Assembly (NCBI GenBank): GCA_963772935.1
Contig: CAVYZK010000009.1
Coordinates: 248,001-312,000 of the forward strand
Source of the DNA: JANNNF01 sp963772935
GTDB taxonomy: Bacteria > Pseudomonadota > Alphaproteobacteria > Rhodobacterales > Rhodobacteraceae
Direction of reading: 5' to 3'
DNA length: 64,000 bases
Shown here: in pieces, positions 36,982-45,721 of the stretch
How the letters are laid out: the number at the start of each line of letters is the position of its first letter
Numbering within the stretch: the stretch's first letter is position 1
The notes under the pieces: generated by a model
Seen by the model: only the letters and a program-made list of their open reading frames with translations
Told to the model about the DNA's origin: nothing
The model's database searches: none
Made by a program: the position numbers and the translations under genes

Positions 36982-37991
36982 ACTGATTTCCCCTTGAACA
37001 GACCCGTGGGCATGAACAGCAACACGATGATCAGAATGGCAAAGCTGACCGCGAATTTGTAATCGGTGGACAGCAGTTGCAGCAGACCCGTGGGGGCCAT
37101 GTCATCGGGCAGAAGGTAGGTCACGATCTTTTTCCAGGCGTTGGTGATCATCACCTCGGAAAACGCAATCACAAAGCCGCCCGCAATTGCGCCAATCGGG
37201 CTGCCAAGGCCACCCACGATGGCGGCAGAGAAGATCGGCAGCAGCAGTTGGAAATAGGTGAAGGGTTTGAAAGACTTGTCCAACCCGTACAGCACGCCCG
37301 CGATGGTGGCGAGGGCGGCGGCCACGATCCACGTCACCTGCACCACCCGGTCGGGGTTGATGCCCGACAGCAGGGCCAGATCCTCATTGTCCGAAAACGC
37401 GCGCATGGATTTGCCGGTGCGGGTTCTTTGCAGGAACCAGAACAGCGCCCCCACCACCAGAACGGCGGCGACAAGGGTGACGGCTTGGGTCGTTTTCAGC
37501 GCCAAGGGCTCGGCCAGCCCGGTATAGGCCTTGAAATCCTGGGGTTTGATCAGAAACCGCTCACCATCGGTAAAGTTCTGCTCGTCCACCCCGATGATCA
37601 GGCGGTTGATGCCGTTCATCACGAACATCACGCCCAGCGATACGATCACCACAATGGTCGAGGACGCCCGTTTGCGGCGGTAAAACCGGTACACCACCCG
37701 GTCGGTCAGCAGCACGAAGGCCGATGTGGCGATGATCGCAAAGGGCAGGGCCAGCAGGGCGGTCGGCAGCGGGCCAAAGCTGATGCCCATCGACTGAAAC
37801 CACCATGTCAAAAGGATCGCGACCATGGTGCCAAAGGCCATGGTATCGCCATGGGCAAAGTTGGAAAACCGCAGGATCGAATAGATCAGCGTCACGCCAA
37901 GCGCCCCAAGCGCCAGTTGCGCGCCGTAGGCGGCACCGGGGATAAAGACAAAGTTCAGGAAGGCCACGAGGGCGTTGAGGGTATCCATCAT
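36978..37991 (-). CDS. livH: Branched-chain amino acid-type ABC transporter permease LivH
   Basis: Inner-membrane permease of 337 residues with about eight membrane segments. It shows GALGVTLIYSILRFSNFAHG and the SDNEDLALLSGINPDRV loop that contacts the ATPase. It pairs with LivM to form the channel. Its start overlaps the stop of the small secreted-protein gene by 4 bases and its stop overlaps livM, so all three are translationally linked. Confidence 0.93.
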   Translation of the reverse strand: MMDTLNALVAFLNFVFIPGAAYGAQLALGALGVTLIYSILRFSNFAHGDTMAFGTMVAILLTWWFQSMGISFGPLPTALLALPFAIIATSAFVLLTDRVVYRFYRRKRASSTIVVIVSLGVMFVMNGINRLIIGVDEQNFTDGERFLIKPQDFKAYTGLAEPLALKTTQAVTLVAAVLVVGALFWFLQRTRTGKSMRAFSDNEDLALLSGINPDRVVQVTWIVAAALATIAGVLYGLDKSFKPFTYFQLLLPIFSAAIVGGLGSPIGAIAGGFVIAFSEVMITNAWKKIVTYLLPDDMAPTGLLQLLSTDYKFAVSFAILIIVLLFMPTGLFKGKSV

Positions 37992-38362
37992 TGCACCTCA
38001 CATTTGCCAATAGCCCGGTATCGAACCTCTCGCCCGACGTATTTGACGTATGGCCCGCCTATCGTATATTCGAAGTTCATCCACTCGCGGTCCAACCAGA
38101 CGCCTTCATGTTCGCCGACTGCATTCAAACCCGTCCATAGCGATTGGCCTTGGTGTTGAAAGGTTTTCGCCATCGCGATGGTTTCTCCGTGACTGCGCAG
38201 CGAGGGGGCAATGCTGTCGGGGTGCCTCATGCGGAACGACGCCTCTTCGTTGATCGGGATGTCGCAATTGCCGGGGACACAAACCTTGTCTGGTGTGCAC
38301 AACAAGTCTTTTGCTTCGGCGGTAATCGGGGCCAGAATAGCCAGCAGGGACAGGAGGCGCAT
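37988..38362 (-). CDS. Small secreted protein embedded in the liv operon, 124 aa
   Basis: The N-terminus MRLLSLLAILAPITAEAKD is a clear signal peptide with an AEA cleavage site. The mature part of about 107 residues has four Cys (LLCTPDKVCVPGNCD and KCEVQ), suggesting two disulfides in the periplasm. ATG 38362 comes one base after the livF stop and its own stop overlaps livH. The family is unknown to me. Position between livF and livH suggests a periplasmic accessory role or a passenger gene. Confidence 0.75.
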   Translation of the reverse strand: MRLLSLLAILAPITAEAKDLLCTPDKVCVPGNCDIPINEEASFRMRHPDSIAPSLRSHGETIAMAKTFQHQGQSLWTGLNAVGEHEGVWLDREWMNFEYTIGGPYVKYVGREVRYRAIGKCEVQ

Positions 38363-38363
38363 C

Positions 38364-39086
38364 TTAACCCCCAAGAAACGAACGGCGGACTTCCGGGTCG
38401 GCCAGCAACGCCTGTCCGGTGTCGGTAAATCGGTTGGCACCTTGCACAAGGACATAGCCTTTGTCGGCGATATCAAGGGCTTGGCGGGCGTTTTGTTCCA
38501 CCATCAGGATGGAGATGCCGGTGCGGGCGACCTCGATGATGCGGTCGAACAATTCGTCCATCACGATGGGGCTGACGCCCGCGGTCGGCTCGTCCAGCAT
38601 CAGAACCTTCGGTTGCGTCATCAGCGCGCGGCCCACCGCCACCTGCTGGCGCTGCCCGCCTGACAATTCCCCCGCTGGCTGGTAGCGCTTGGTCTTCAGG
38701 ATCGGGAACAGGTCATAGACCTGCGACAGGGTGCCCGAGATATCATCCCGGCGCAGGAAGGCCCCCATTTCAAGGTTCTCTTCCACCGTCATGCTGGTAA
38801 AGATGTTGTGGGTTTGCGGCACAAAGGCCATGCCTTTGGCCACACGCGCCTGCGGGGTCAGTTTGGTGATATCCTCACCGTCCAGCCGCACCATGCCAGA
38901 CCGCAGGTTCAGCATGCCGAACACGGCCTTCATCGCGGTGGATTTGCCCGCGCCATTGGGGCCGACGATCACGGCGATCTGGCCTTTTTCGACCGCAATG
39001 GTGCAGCCGTGCAAGATATCCGCGCCGCTGCCATAGCCGCCGGTCATCGCTTCGCCGATGAGGAAAGGTACTGTCACGCTAACCAC
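38364..39086 (-). CDS. livF: Branched-chain amino acid-type ABC transporter ATPase LivF
   Basis: ATPase subunit of 240 residues. Walker A is VGPNGAGKSTAMKAV, the Q-loop FVPQTHNIFTSMTV, the signature LSGGQRQQVAVGRAL and Walker B KVLMLDEPTAGVSP. The tail VEQNARQALDIADKGYVL fits LivF. Its start overlaps the upstream small gene by 8 bases. Powers uptake with LivG, LivH, LivM and the binding protein at 40375-41568. Confidence 0.94.
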   Translation of the reverse strand: MVSVTVPFLIGEAMTGGYGSGADILHGCTIAVEKGQIAVIVGPNGAGKSTAMKAVFGMLNLRSGMVRLDGEDITKLTPQARVAKGMAFVPQTHNIFTSMTVEENLEMGAFLRRDDISGTLSQVYDLFPILKTKRYQPAGELSGGQRQQVAVGRALMTQPKVLMLDEPTAGVSPIVMDELFDRIIEVARTGISILMVEQNARQALDIADKGYVLVQGANRFTDTGQALLADPEVRRSFLGG

Positions 39087-39471
39087 CCTGCTGCCAAGTT
39101 GCTTCGAAATGCTCGCGCGCTGCGTCGGTCAGCATTTCGGGACAGACGCTACCTATTGTCTCCCCGAACGGGTCGCCGGCGATGAACGCGCCGGTGAAAG
39201 CTCTGTGCCAGATCGGCCGCTCTATGGCGGTGCCGCACGGACTTGAGATACTGCACCTGTAAGTTGTGACGCCCTTCCAGAAATCGCTTTCCGTAGCAGA
39301 TGCACGGGTCGTCTCGATGTGCAGCGTACAATCGGCGTCTTCCAGAAAATGCTGATACTCGGGCCGAACGTATTTCTCGCCCAATTGGCTGATCAAGGCA
39401 TCAACGGAGGCTTCCTTCTGGAACCCCAAGGGCTCGGCCAGCCAAATGTAAAGGAAAGGGACCAGGATCAT
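39079..39471 (-). CDS. Small exported or membrane-tethered protein embedded in the liv operon, 130 aa
   Basis: It begins MILVPFLYIWLAEPLGF, a short hydrophobic stretch that could anchor or export it. The remainder has four Cys (DADCTLHIE, YRCSISSPCG, SVCPEM) and is probably periplasmic. It overlaps livG by 4 bases and livF by 8. Not similar in sequence to the other embedded gene at 37988. Function unknown. Confidence 0.7.
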   Translation of the reverse strand: MILVPFLYIWLAEPLGFQKEASVDALISQLGEKYVRPEYQHFLEDADCTLHIETTRASATESDFWKGVTTYRCSISSPCGTAIERPIWHRAFTGAFIAGDPFGETIGSVCPEMLTDAAREHFEATWQQGG

Positions 39472-40253
39472 ACCGCGCCCTCCTTGACCTTGTTCTTCAA
39501 CCCGGTGCCCAGATAGGCCTCGATCACCCGTTCATCGTTCTTCACCTCGGCAGGTGTGCCGTCGGCCAGCACGTTGCCCTCGGCCATCACGATCACCGGG
39601 TCGCACAGGCGGGCGATGAAATCCATGTCATGCTCGATGACGCAAAAGGTATAGCCGCGTTCCTTGTTCAGCCGGATGATCGCGTCGCCGATGGTGTTCA
39701 GCAGAGTGCGGTTCACGCCCGCGCCCACCTCATCCAGAAACACGATCTTGGCATCGACCATCATCGTGCGGCCCAGTTCCAGCAGCTTTTTCTGGCCGCC
39801 GGAAATCTGGGAGGCCTTCTGGTCGGCCAGATGGCTGATGGTCAGAAACTCCAGCACCTCATCCGCCTTGTCGCGGATGGCGCGTTCCTCGGCGGCAACG
39901 GCGCGGCGGTTGAACCAAGTGTTCCACAGCACCTCGCCCTTCTGGGCGGGGGGGACCATCATCAGGTTTTCGCGCACCGTCATCGACCCGAATTCATGCG
40001 CAATCTGAAAGGTGCGCAGCAGGCCCTTGGAAAACAACACATGCGGCGGCAGACCGGTGATGTCTTCGCCGTCCATGATCACTCGGCCCGATGTCGGCGG
40101 CAAGCGGCCTGCAATCACGTTGAACAGCGTGGTCTTGCCCGCGCCATTCGGCCCGATCAGCCCGGTGATGGACCCGGTTTCAATGCGCAGCGATGCGCCA
40201 TCAACGGCGCGAAAGCCGCCAAAATGCCGATGAAGATCCTCGACAACGATCAT
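39468..40253 (-). CDS. livG: Branched-chain amino acid-type ABC transporter ATPase LivG
   Basis: ATPase subunit of 261 residues. Walker A is LIGPNGAGKTTLFNV, the signature ISGGQKKLLELGRTMM and Walker B KIVFLDEVGAGVN; the LivG-specific insertion VPPAQKGEVLWNTWFNRRAV is present. ATG 40253 (MIVVEDLHRHFGG) is chosen over an upstream in-frame ATG at 40361, which would include the hairpin at 40322-40350. First gene of the downstream part of the operon. Confidence 0.94.
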   Translation of the reverse strand: MIVVEDLHRHFGGFRAVDGASLRIETGSITGLIGPNGAGKTTLFNVIAGRLPPTSGRVIMDGEDITGLPPHVLFSKGLLRTFQIAHEFGSMTVRENLMMVPPAQKGEVLWNTWFNRRAVAAEERAIRDKADEVLEFLTISHLADQKASQISGGQKKLLELGRTMMVDAKIVFLDEVGAGVNRTLLNTIGDAIIRLNKERGYTFCVIEHDMDFIARLCDPVIVMAEGNVLADGTPAEVKNDERVIEAYLGTGLKNKVKEGAV

Positions 40254-40321
40254 GTGGTTCCCCTGTCGTGCCCCCGTCTTGTCCTGCCCTTTGGGCAATC
40301 TGCGGGGTGTTATGGTGTGAC

Positions 40322-40350
40322 ATGGCCCGGGGTCTTTGCCCCCGGGCCAT
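40322..40350. terminator. Hairpin between substrate-binding gene and livG
   Basis: Arms atggcccgggg and ccccgggccat (11 bp) with a 7-nt loop. No T-run follows on the minus strand, so it may be an mRNA-stabilising or partial-termination hairpin that keeps binding-protein expression above transporter expression. Confidence 0.6.
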
Positions 40351-40374
40351 GCCGATATCACATCACGGTCAGGA

Positions 40375-41568
40375 TCAACGGAAGGTCACGGTCTCGTACA
40401 CGCCGCCCTTGACTTCGAACTGCTTGTAGCGACCGGCGGCTTCGCCGTTGCCCACAAGTTCCACGCCCGACGCGCCATCATAGTCGATGTCGGTGCCTGC
40501 CGCGATCAGCTCCAGCGCCTTGCCAAGTTCGCCGGGCAGGATTTTCTCGCCCGGAGCGTTGGCGATATCAGTGATCTTGTCTTTGTAGACCTTCGGATCC
40601 GTCGATTTCGCCGCCTGCATTGCCAGCATGATCAACGCTGCCGAGTCATAGGATTCCGGCGTGTACGGCGATGTTGCATCGAAAGGAGGCGTGTTCTTTT
40701 TGCCCATCTCGATCAGGATTGGCGCACCTGCGCTGTCGGATTGTGCGACCTGACCATAAGACCCGTCCAGTGCGGGGCCGATGTTCTTGGGCAGGTTGTC
40801 ACCCACCATGCCGCCCGGCAGACCGAAGGTGGTGAAAGCGCCGGTATCAAGCGAGGCCTGAATGATGCCCTTGCCGCCCTGATCCAGATAGCCCGCCACA
40901 ACCAGCAGATCGCCACCAGCCGAGGCCAAGGCCGCAACTTCTGCCGAATAGTCGGCTTTGCCATCATCATGCGGCGCGTTGATCGTGACCACACCACCTT
41001 TGGCGGTGAAGGCCGCCGCGATTGATTCTGCCAGACCCTTGCCGTAGTCGTTGTTGGTATAGGTCAGCGCGATCGACTTGATGCCCTTTTCGGTCAGGAT
41101 ATCCGCCATAACTTCGCCTTCGCGCGCATCCGACGGCGCGGTGCGGAAGAACAGCCCGTCATCTTCAGCCGTGGACAGCGCAGGCGAGGTGGCGGACGGC
41201 GAGATCATCACCATGCCATTCGGGCGGGCCACGTTTTGCAGCACAGCGCCGGTGATGCCGGAACAGTCGCCACCGATCATGCCCTTGATGCCTTCAGCCG
41301 TGATCAGGCGTTCTGCAGCCGCGGTGCCAGCAGCGGTATCCACCGCACAGGTGCTGTCGGCGCGCACGCCGACAAAGGTGTCGCCGTTCATGAACTTGCC
41401 CGACGCGTTGACCTCGGCCATCGCCAGATCAGCGGCAGCGGCCATGTGGCCGGTCAGCGATTCGATAGGCCCGGTGAACCCGATAAAGATCCCCAGTTTG
41501 ATTTCTTCAGCAGCAGCAGCCCCTGCAAGCAGGGCGGTTGTGGCGGTTGCCATCATTAGTTTTTTCAT
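40375..41568 (-). CDS. Liv-type ABC transporter substrate-binding protein
   Basis: Periplasmic type I binding protein of 397 residues. MKKLMMATATTALLAGAAAA is a signal peptide cut before EEIKLGIF. The Peripla_BP_6 pattern is seen in IGFTGPIESLTGHMAAAADL and IALTYTNNDYGKGLAESIAA. The start is preceded by ggaga at good distance. The ligand is unknown: the operon linkage with a DMGDH-like gene raises methylated amines or amino acids besides Leu/Ile/Val. First gene of the operon reading left. Confidence 0.9.
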   Translation of the reverse strand: MKKLMMATATTALLAGAAAAEEIKLGIFIGFTGPIESLTGHMAAAADLAMAEVNASGKFMNGDTFVGVRADSTCAVDTAAGTAAAERLITAEGIKGMIGGDCSGITGAVLQNVARPNGMVMISPSATSPALSTAEDDGLFFRTAPSDAREGEVMADILTEKGIKSIALTYTNNDYGKGLAESIAAAFTAKGGVVTINAPHDDGKADYSAEVAALASAGGDLLVVAGYLDQGGKGIIQASLDTGAFTTFGLPGGMVGDNLPKNIGPALDGSYGQVAQSDSAGAPILIEMGKKNTPPFDATSPYTPESYDSAALIMLAMQAAKSTDPKVYKDKITDIANAPGEKILPGELGKALELIAAGTDIDYDGASGVELVGNGEAAGRYKQFEVKGGVYETVTFR

Positions 41569-41871
41569 TGGTATCTCCCATGTTGGATCGAAATCCTGCC
41601 CGTGACCGTAGTGCCTGACTGCCAAAAAGAAAAGCGCCTTGCGGGCGGGATTTCCATGGCGTGGGCCGCAACGGTATGACCGAGTTTCTGGGCGTGATCT
41701 TAGGGGGTCGGGTGGGTAATTCAAGCTTAAAGTATTTGCGCAATCGGCAGGCGATTTGCACAGGGCTGGGGTCACATTCGTGTCAGATCGCAAAGCCTTG
41801 GCAGGCTGCATCTGGCGGTTGTGACGGGGGATGCCTAGCTTTGACATAGGTCCGGTGAAAAGGAAGATGCG
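41569..41871. other. Divergent intergenic region
   Basis: About 300 bases between the divergent binding-protein and sugar-dehydrogenase genes. No ORF or hairpin that I can support; presumably carries both promoters. Confidence 0.5.
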
Positions 41872-42960
41872 ATGTTTGGCAGGCTTGGTCTGATCATGGT
41901 GCTGGCTACCCCCATCCCGGCGTTCGCCTCGGATGTTGACACATCTGCGGGGGTGTTGCGCATCACGCCGCTGGTCACGGGGCTGACCGAACCCTGGGGA
42001 TTGGCAATCTTGCCGGATGGGGCGGTTTTGATCACCGAGCGCGCGGGGCGTCTGGTTTTGCTGCGGGACGGGGCGCTGTCCGAGGTTGCAGGCGTGCCTG
42101 CGGTCTATGCCGAGGGGCAGGGTGGCTTGCTGGACGTGATGGTACCGCGCGACTTTGCCACCTCACGCGTCGTGTGGCTGACCTATTCGGTGCCCGTCGG
42201 TGCGGGGGCCGCGACGGCGGTGGGCAAAGGCGTGCTGTCGGCGGATGGCACCCGGATTGACGGGTTCGCCCAAGTGTTTGCAGGCGATGAAATGCCCGAG
42301 GCGCGGCACTTCGGATCCCGTCTGGTCGAGGCTGCCGATGGCACGATCTTCGTCACCACCGGCGACCGGGGCACCGGGCCGGATGGGATGCAGGCGCAGG
42401 ACATGGGGCGGGTGGAGGGCAAGGTCATTCACCTGACCCGCGATGGTGCCCCCGCGACGTCCTTGCCCGGGGCGCGGCCGGGGGTGTTTTCATCTGGCCA
42501 CCGCAACGCGCAAGGGGCGACCCTTGGCCCGGATGGCGCGCTGTGGCTGGTGGAACATGGGGCCAAGGGTGGGGATGAGGTGAACCGGGTGGACGCGGGG
42601 CGCAACTATGGCTGGCCGGTGATCAGCTATGGGGTCAATTACAACGGAGATGCGCTTGGGCAGGGACAGACCAAGGACGGGATGGAGCAGCCTCTGCACT
42701 ATTGGGACCCGTCTATCGCGCCGTCGGGGTTGATGTTTTATGACGGGGGGCTGATGGCCGACTGGCAGGGCGATCTGTTCACCGGGTCTCTGAACAGCGA
42801 TTTCATCAGCCGGATGGACGTGGACAACGGCTTTGCCGAGGAACGGATTACCGCGCCGGAAACAGGCCGTGTGCGCGATGTGGCGCAGGGGACGGATGGG
42901 GCGATCTGGTTTTTGTCGGTCACGGACGGCGCGCTGTACCGAATGGGCCCCGCGCTTTGA
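41872..42960 (+). CDS. PQQ-dependent aldose sugar dehydrogenase
   Basis: Soluble periplasmic beta-propeller dehydrogenase of 362 residues. A signal peptide (MFGRLGLIMVLATPIPAFAS) is followed by VTGLTEPWGLAILPDGAVLI. Other family features are HFGSRLVEAADGTIFVTTGDR, the SGHRNAQGATLGPDG loop with PQQ-contacting residues and EHGAKGGDEVNRVDAGRNYG. It oxidises aldoses to lactones and passes electrons to the respiratory chain. PQQ synthesis genes are not in the window. A family B hairpin element follows. Confidence 0.9.
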   Translation: MFGRLGLIMVLATPIPAFASDVDTSAGVLRITPLVTGLTEPWGLAILPDGAVLITERAGRLVLLRDGALSEVAGVPAVYAEGQGGLLDVMVPRDFATSRVVWLTYSVPVGAGAATAVGKGVLSADGTRIDGFAQVFAGDEMPEARHFGSRLVEAADGTIFVTTGDRGTGPDGMQAQDMGRVEGKVIHLTRDGAPATSLPGARPGVFSSGHRNAQGATLGPDGALWLVEHGAKGGDEVNRVDAGRNYGWPVISYGVNYNGDALGQGQTKDGMEQPLHYWDPSIAPSGLMFYDGGLMADWQGDLFTGSLNSDFISRMDVDNGFAEERITAPETGRVRDVAQGTDGAIWFLSVTDGALYRMGPAL

Positions 42961-42971
42961 CGGCTGTTGCA

Positions 42972-43009
42972 GCGGGGGTTTCACACCCCCGCACCCCCGT
43001 GGGATATTT
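42972..43009 (+). repeat. Family B 3' element after sugar dehydrogenase gene
   Basis: 38 bases identical to 54329-54366. It contains the stem cgggggt/acccccg (42973-42979, 42985-42991) and a conserved gtgggatattt tail. It sits 12 bases after the stop codon in the same orientation, as expected of a terminator-like element. Confidence 0.75.
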
Positions 43010-43053
43010 GTGCAAAGAGGATGAAAATTTTAGATAAATTTTAGAAGGATTTG

Positions 43054-44074
43054 TCAGATCGACAGCCGGATGCCCACGCCCGGTGCGCCTTGGGTGCCGC
43101 GTTCGCGGTAGGGGGTGGTGTTGTAATGGCTGCGGTAGCATTTCGAGAAATGCGAGGGGGAGGCAAAGCCGCAGGCAAGGGCCACGTTGATCACCGACAT
43201 ATCGGTCTGCATCAGCAGGTTGCGCGCCTTTTGCAGGCGCAGTTCCATGTAGTAGCGCTTGGGGGACCGGTTCAGATAGCGGCGGAACAGGCGTTCCAAC
43301 TGCCGGGTGGACATGCCCACTTCCTCGGCCAGATCGGCGGGCGACATCGGGTCTTCGATGTTGCCTTCCATCATCTGGATGACCTGCGACAGTTTCGGAT
43401 GCCGCACCCCGATGCGGGTGGGGATCGACAGGCGCTGTGTGTCTTGGTCGGTGCGGATGGTCGAATAGATCAACTGGTCGGCGACCGTATTGGCCAGATC
43501 CTCGCCATGATCGGCGGCGATCACCTTGAGCATCAGATCGAGCGAGGCGGTGCCGCCTGCGGTGGACCAGCGGTTGCCATCCATCACGAAGATGGATTTC
43601 GTCAGCTTCACATCCTCGAATTCCTCAAGGAAGCCATCCTGATTTTCCCAGTGGATCGTCGCCTTCTTGCCATCCAGCAGCCCGGCCTTCGCCACCGCAT
43701 AAGCCCCGGTGCAAAGCCCGCCGATGGTGGCCCCGCGCCGGGCCTCGCGCCGCAGCCAGCCCACGACAGCGCGGGTGGAGGACCGCTGCACATCAATGCC
43801 GCCGCAGACGAGGATGGTATCCTCGCGCTGAATATCCTCCAGCCCCATGTCCAGTTTGAACGCAGCCCCGTTGGAACAGACGGCCGTTTCCCCGGTTTCG
43901 CCCGCCAGAGCCCAGGTGTAAAGCGCCTCGCCCGCAACGCGGTTGGCGATGCGCAGAGGCTCGATAGCACTGGCAAAAGACAGCATGGTAAAGCGGTCCA
44001 GCAGCAAGAAAGACGAAGCGGCGGCTTTCGTCGTCTTTGTCGATATGGGTGGCTTTGCGAGGTGGCGTGGGCAT
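43054..44074 (-). pseudogene. GlxA-family (DJ-1/PfpI + AraC) transcriptional regulator, frame interrupted
   Basis: Regulator with an N-terminal DJ-1/PfpI-like sensor domain (FTMLSFASAIEPLRIANRVA, ILVCGGIDVQRSS, GGLCTGAYAVAKAGLLDGKK) and a C-terminal AraC helix-turn-helix pair (SPADLAEEVGMSTRQLERLF and NVALACGFASPSHFSKCYRS). The proper start MPTPPRKATHIDKDD (ATG 44074) is in another frame and joins at 44009-44011 (plus-strand aaa) by removing one base, giving RRFVFLLLDRFTML. Restored length is about 339 residues. Related GlxA proteins control betaine and dimethylglycine breakdown, so the nearby dehydrogenase may be a target; that is inference. Confidence 0.87.
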
Positions 44075-44315
44075 GAGAGCGACCTGTATGTGTCGTTTGC
44101 AGGCCACCGAACCCGAAAATCCCCCCGCTGCAAGGGTGAACCGTGCCTGTGCGCGGCATTTCGACATGAGTGTCAAGATTTTCGGTTGCGATGTCCGTTT
44201 TGCGCAGGCTGCGGGTACGGGTTGAGCGATGATTGCGGTATCTGGCCTTTCGCCCTTTGCATTGCCGCCGCCTTTCCGTATACCGCTGCGCGATACCGCT
44301 AACCGGAGATATCCC

Positions 44316-45686
44316 ATGACCAAGGGCTGGACCAAATCAGACTGGCGCGCGAAACCGCGGGTGCAGATGCCTGATTACCCCGATACCGCCGCATTGAACG
44401 CCGTTGAGGCGCAGCTTGCGAAGTATCCGCCGCTGGTTTTTGCGGGCGAGGCGCGGCGGCTGAAAAAGCAACTGGCGCTTGCGTCCGAGGGCAAGGCGTT
44501 TCTGCTGCAAGGCGGCGACTGTGCGGAATCCTTTGCGGAATTCAGTGCCGACAACATCCGCGATACCTTTCGCGTCATGCTGCAAATGGCGGTCGTGCTG
44601 ACCTATGGGGCCAAGGTTCCGGTGATCAAGGTGGGCCGGATGGCGGGGCAGTTTGCCAAGCCGCGCTCTGCCCCCACCGAAATCATCGGCGGCGTGGAAT
44701 ATGCCAGCTACCGCGGTGACATCATCAACGGCTTTGACGCCACGCCGGAATCGCGCAGGCCCGACCCTGCGCGGATGCTGCAGGCCTATACCCAGGCCGC
44801 CGCCAGCCTGAACCTGCTGCGCGCGTTTTCAACCGGGGGCTTTGCCGATATCCACCGGGTGCATTCGTGGACGCTTGGCTTTGCGGAACACGACAAGGCC
44901 GAACGTTACCGCGAACTGTCCAACCGTATTTCAGACGCGCTGGATTTCATGTCGGCGGCCGGGGTTGACGCCAACACCGCGCACCAACTGGCGACTGTGG
45001 ATTTCTACACCAGCCACGAGGCGCTGTTGCTGGAATATGAAGAGGCCTTCACCCGGGTGGACAGCATCACCGGGCAGAACATCGCAGGGTCGGGTCACAT
45101 GATCTGGATCGGCGACCGCACCCGCCAGCCGGACGGCGCGCATGTGGAGTTTTGCCGCGGCGTGATCAACCCGATCGGTCTGAAATGCGGGCCGACCACC
45201 ACGGCGGACGATCTGAAAGTGCTGATGGCCAAGCTGAACCCGGAAAATGAAGCCGGGCGTCTGACGCTGATCGCTCGGTTTGGCGCGGGCAAGGTTGGGG
45301 AAAACCTGCCCCGCCTGATCAAGGCGGTGCGCGAAGAAGGCGCAAACGTCGTTTGGTCCTGCGACCCGATGCACGGCAACACGATCAAGGCGGCGTCAGG
45401 CTACAAGACCCGGCCCTTTGACAGCGTGCTGCGCGAAGTGCGTGAGTTTTTCCAGATCCACAAGGCCGAGGGCACCATTCCGGGCGGCGTGCATTTTGAG
45501 ATGACCGGGCAAGACGTGACCGAATGCACTGGCGGCTTGCGCGATGTGACGGATGAAAATCTGGCAGATCGCTATCACACCGCGTGTGACCCGCGTCTGA
45601 ACGCCAGCCAGTCGCTGGAACTGGCGTTTTTGGTGGCGGAGGAACTGTCCTCGCAGCGCGATGCCGGGCGCAGGCTGGCGATGTAA
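44316..45686 (+). CDS. aroG: Class II 3-deoxy-7-phosphoheptulonate synthase
   Basis: Condenses phosphoenolpyruvate and erythrose 4-phosphate, first step of the shikimate pathway. The 456-residue protein is the plant-like class II type: LLQGGDCAESFAEFSADNIR, KVGRMAGQFAKPRSAPTE, GSGHMIWIGDRTRQPDGAHV, GLKCGPTTTADDL and CDPMHGNTIKA carry the metal and substrate residues. ATG 44316 follows ccggagat; a longer frame from 44229 has no conservation. Divergent from the GlxA regulator. Its 3' end is followed by a family A palindrome. Confidence 0.95.
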   Translation: MTKGWTKSDWRAKPRVQMPDYPDTAALNAVEAQLAKYPPLVFAGEARRLKKQLALASEGKAFLLQGGDCAESFAEFSADNIRDTFRVMLQMAVVLTYGAKVPVIKVGRMAGQFAKPRSAPTEIIGGVEYASYRGDIINGFDATPESRRPDPARMLQAYTQAAASLNLLRAFSTGGFADIHRVHSWTLGFAEHDKAERYRELSNRISDALDFMSAAGVDANTAHQLATVDFYTSHEALLLEYEEAFTRVDSITGQNIAGSGHMIWIGDRTRQPDGAHVEFCRGVINPIGLKCGPTTTADDLKVLMAKLNPENEAGRLTLIARFGAGKVGENLPRLIKAVREEGANVVWSCDPMHGNTIKAASGYKTRPFDSVLREVREFFQIHKAEGTIPGGVHFEMTGQDVTECTGGLRDVTDENLADRYHTACDPRLNASQSLELAFLVAEELSSQRDAGRRLAM

Positions 45687-45692
45687 ACGTGA

Positions 45693-45721
45693 CGTAGGAT
45701 GGGCAGATTGCCCATCCTACG
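45693..45721. repeat. Intergenic palindrome, family A copy 5
   Basis: cgtaggatgggca-gat-tgcccatcctacg, the longest copy with perfect 13-bp arms. It begins 6 bases after the aroG stop and contains the stop codon of the convergent PAS gene. Confidence 0.88.

Noticed and set aside
33850..37062. Plus-strand open frame of 1070 codons opposite the dehydrogenase and livM genes
   Set aside because: It lies antisense to two well-conserved proteins and has no recognisable domain; a GC-rich shadow.
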